From the NCBI GenBank assembly GCA_023383055.1, contig JAHDYP010000022.1, positions 1 through 61,239 on the forward strand: 61,239 bases of DNA, read 5' to 3'. The notes beneath the pieces were generated by a model that ran no database searches, was not told the origin of the DNA, and was given only the letters and a program-made list of their open reading frames with translations. Both the position numbers and the translations under genes were made by a program. The DNA is from Verrucomicrobiota bacterium (lineage in GTDB: Bacteria; Verrucomicrobiota; Verrucomicrobiia; Limisphaerales; JAHDYP01). Shown one piece after another: positions 59,612 to 61,239 of the stretch (within the stretch, counting starts at the first letter, position 1; each line of letters starts with the position of its first letter).

Positions 59612-61239
59612 ATGCGTCATGTCTGTTTGTCGGTTCTCAACGGCCTGTTAATTCTCTCGGGCGCCTTCCTTCAAGCCGCCAATTACGCCGATCTGGTCGT
59701 CGCGTACGACCCCGGGCACGATCCCGGTTCCCTCACCAACGCGGTGGCCGTCCTCGGCGAACCTTCCCGCGAGACTGAGGACCCTCAATGGGGCACCTTC
59801 CCGGTCGACCCGTTTTTTCCCCCCTATCTTGCCAGCCAGATGGTCGCGCTCGGCAGCGGCGGTTCCCTCGTGGTGCGCCTCGAACATCCGCTCACCGACG
59901 ATCCACGAAACCCGTTCGGACTCGATTTTCTCGTCTTTGGCAACGCTTTCTTCCAGTTGAACGGAGACTGGACCACCAGCGGCTTTCTCGGCGGCACCAA
60001 CTCGGGCGCCACGCTCATCTCCGTCAGCCACGACGGAATCACTTACTACCCGCTGGCCCCCGAACTGGCGCCCAATCCGGACCACTGGTATCCCACCGAC
60101 CACGCCGGGGCGCCCGACCTGCCGGTGAATCCAGCCCTGGCCACCACCGATTTTGCCGGCCGCGATCTCGCGGGGATTCGCGAACTCTACCACGGCTCTG
60201 CGGGCGGCACGGGTTACGACCTGGCTTGGGCGCGAGATGAACAGGGGAGCCCCGTCCAACTGCCCTTCGTCCGCTACCTCCGCTTCGACCAACGAACCGG
60301 CACCGCCCAATTCGACGCGGTCTCGGCCATCTCACCGCCGTGGTCCGTCTTCGCCGATTTCGAGACGGATCCCGCGGCACAGGCGTGGCGGACGTTTGGC
60401 CAATCCTCCTTGTTCCGCTGGAATCCCGAAGACCAACAACTGCGGGTCACGTGGGATTCGTCCCGGACGAACAGCTATTGCTACCGGCCGCTGGGCACGA
60501 GCCTCAACCGCCAGGACGACTTCGCCTTCGGCTTTGACTTGCGCCTGGAAAACGTGGTCATCGGGGTCGATCCCAACAAGCCGTTCACGTTCCAAATCGC
60601 CGTCGGCCTGATCCACCTCGAATCCGCCACCCATGACGCGCTGCGCCGCGGCGCGGGCGTCGATCCGGTCCATGGCCCGCGCAACCTGGTTGAGTTTGCC
60701 TACTTCCCCGACAGCGGCTTTGGCGCGACCATCTCGCCCTCGATCATCTCGAGCGACAACCAGTTCGCCTCGAAATTCGAGTATCCGATCGAGCTTGGCA
60801 CGGACACGACGTTCCACATCCGCCTCCAATACACCGCCGGCGATCAGACCCTGCGAACCACCCTGCACCGGGATCACGCCCGTTTCGCTACGATCCAGGA
60901 CCTGGTCTTGCCCGCGGACTTCACCGATTTCGCCGTCGATGCCGTCGCCATCTGCAGCTACAGTGACGCCGGCCAGGACCCCAGGTTCGGCGGTTCGATC
61001 CTGGCCTCGGGAACCATCGACAACCTTTTCGTGCAACTCCCGCCACCGCCGGTGCACACCCTGGTCGGCCGCCTCCTCGGGAACACTTATGAAATCAGCT
61101 TCACCGCCAGGCCGGGATGGCACTACTCTCTCGAACGCTCGACCGACCTCGTCCAGTGGACCTTGGCGGCCAGTCACACCCCCGCCGCGCCTGGAACCCT
61201 CACCCTCGCCGACCCGGCTCCGCCCGCTCACCCGACCTT
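59612..61239 (+). CDS. Secreted surface protein under cobalamin control, truncated by the window end
   Basis: The open frame runs 542 codons to the window edge. It starts at MRHVCLSVLNGLLILSGAF, with a signal peptide ending near LQAANYADL. A beta-rich domain (about 20-225) reads VVAYDPGHDPGS, LVVRLEHPL, FGLDFLVFGN and DFAGRDLAGIRELYHGSAGGTGYDLAWARDE in parts, as in a family of surface proteins that lie behind cobalamin riboswitches in other bacteria (from memory). Residues about 245-455 form a lectin-like beta sandwich. The tail enters the YSLERSTDLVQW module. The likely role is cobalamin or corrinoid acquisition, by inference from the riboswitch. The 3' end is outside the window. Confidence 0.78.
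   Translation, partial: MRHVCLSVLNGLLILSGAFLQAANYADLVVAYDPGHDPGSLTNAVAVLGEPSRETEDPQWGTFPVDPFFPPYLASQMVALGSGGSLVVRLEHPLTDDPRNPFGLDFLVFGNAFFQLNGDWTTSGFLGGTNSGATLISVSHDGITYYPLAPELAPNPDHWYPTDHAGAPDLPVNPALATTDFAGRDLAGIRELYHGSAGGTGYDLAWARDEQGSPVQLPFVRYLRFDQRTGTAQFDAVSAISPPWSVFADFETDPAAQAWRTFGQSSLFRWNPEDQQLRVTWDSSRTNSYCYRPLGTSLNRQDDFAFGFDLRLENVVIGVDPNKPFTFQIAVGLIHLESATHDALRRGAGVDPVHGPRNLVEFAYFPDSGFGATISPSIISSDNQFASKFEYPIELGTDTTFHIRLQYTAGDQTLRTTLHRDHARFATIQDLVLPADFTDFAVDAVAICSYSDAGQDPRFGGSILASGTIDNLFVQLPPPPVHTLVGRLLGNTYEISFTARPGWHYSLERSTDLVQWTLAASHTPAAPGTLTLADPAPPAHPT

Overview
The window comes from a high-GC chromosome that is most likely Verrucomicrobiota, class Verrucomicrobiae, near the Pedosphaera/Limisphaera (subdivision 3) lineage. 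This is inference from gene content. The clues are very large secreted proteins ending in a YRLESSTNL/FYRLRR-type C-terminal module, a PEP-CTERM protein, a pseudopilin-like protein with a terminal H-X9-DG-like motif, a DUF1080 glycosidase, GH29 and CE15 enzymes, a kinase-WD40 fusion, and few clear Shine-Dalgarno sites. I saw no tRNA, rRNA, CRISPR array or complete insertion sequence.

1-7095: a PLP-dependent decarboxylase and a DUF1080 protein on the plus strand. Convergent to them are two choice-of-anchor-M surface proteins (one with PEP-CTERM) and a pseudopilin-like protein. Next come a small His-rich membrane protein whose start region overlaps a perfect 8-3-8 palindrome, the Fur/Zur-type regulator that probably binds it, and a TIM-barrel PEP-hydrolase-family protein. 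7285-18894: a CE15 esterase tail, then two giant secreted proteins of 2355 and 1345 residues.

18897-30203: an accessory and decayed region. It holds fragments of an AAA/DUF4143 ATPase, a DUF4365 protein and an AbiEi-type antitoxin. An intact GH29 fucosidase and a lipoprotein hydrolase follow. A type I restriction-modification locus comes next: HsdM has lost its SAM-binding and catalytic core, an extra HsdM tail lies upstream of a HicBA pair, and HsdS, DUF3800, an HNH nuclease and an antitoxin remain. No hsdR is present. A CE15 fragment closes the region.

30226-48795: an all-minus stretch. It encodes a cysteine-protease-like calcium-binding secreted protein, a decayed membrane-protein pair, an M19 dipeptidase with a metallophosphoesterase, and a trypsin-like protease overlapping a lipoprotein. 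It continues with a CLCA-like metalloprotease/VWA protein, a NusG paralogue paired with a small winged-helix-like protein, a SIR2-TPR protein (candidate phage-defence NADase), and a sigma-54-activator-like regulator with an altered GAFTGA loop.

49093-61239: mostly plus. It encodes an ECF-like sigma factor, small basic proteins, a three-module glycosyltransferase, a Ser/Thr kinase-WD40 protein and a double-domain SagB-like nitroreductase, with a minus-strand beta-helix protein after them. The window ends with a cobalamin riboswitch, an intrinsic terminator and the truncated surface-protein gene they probably control.
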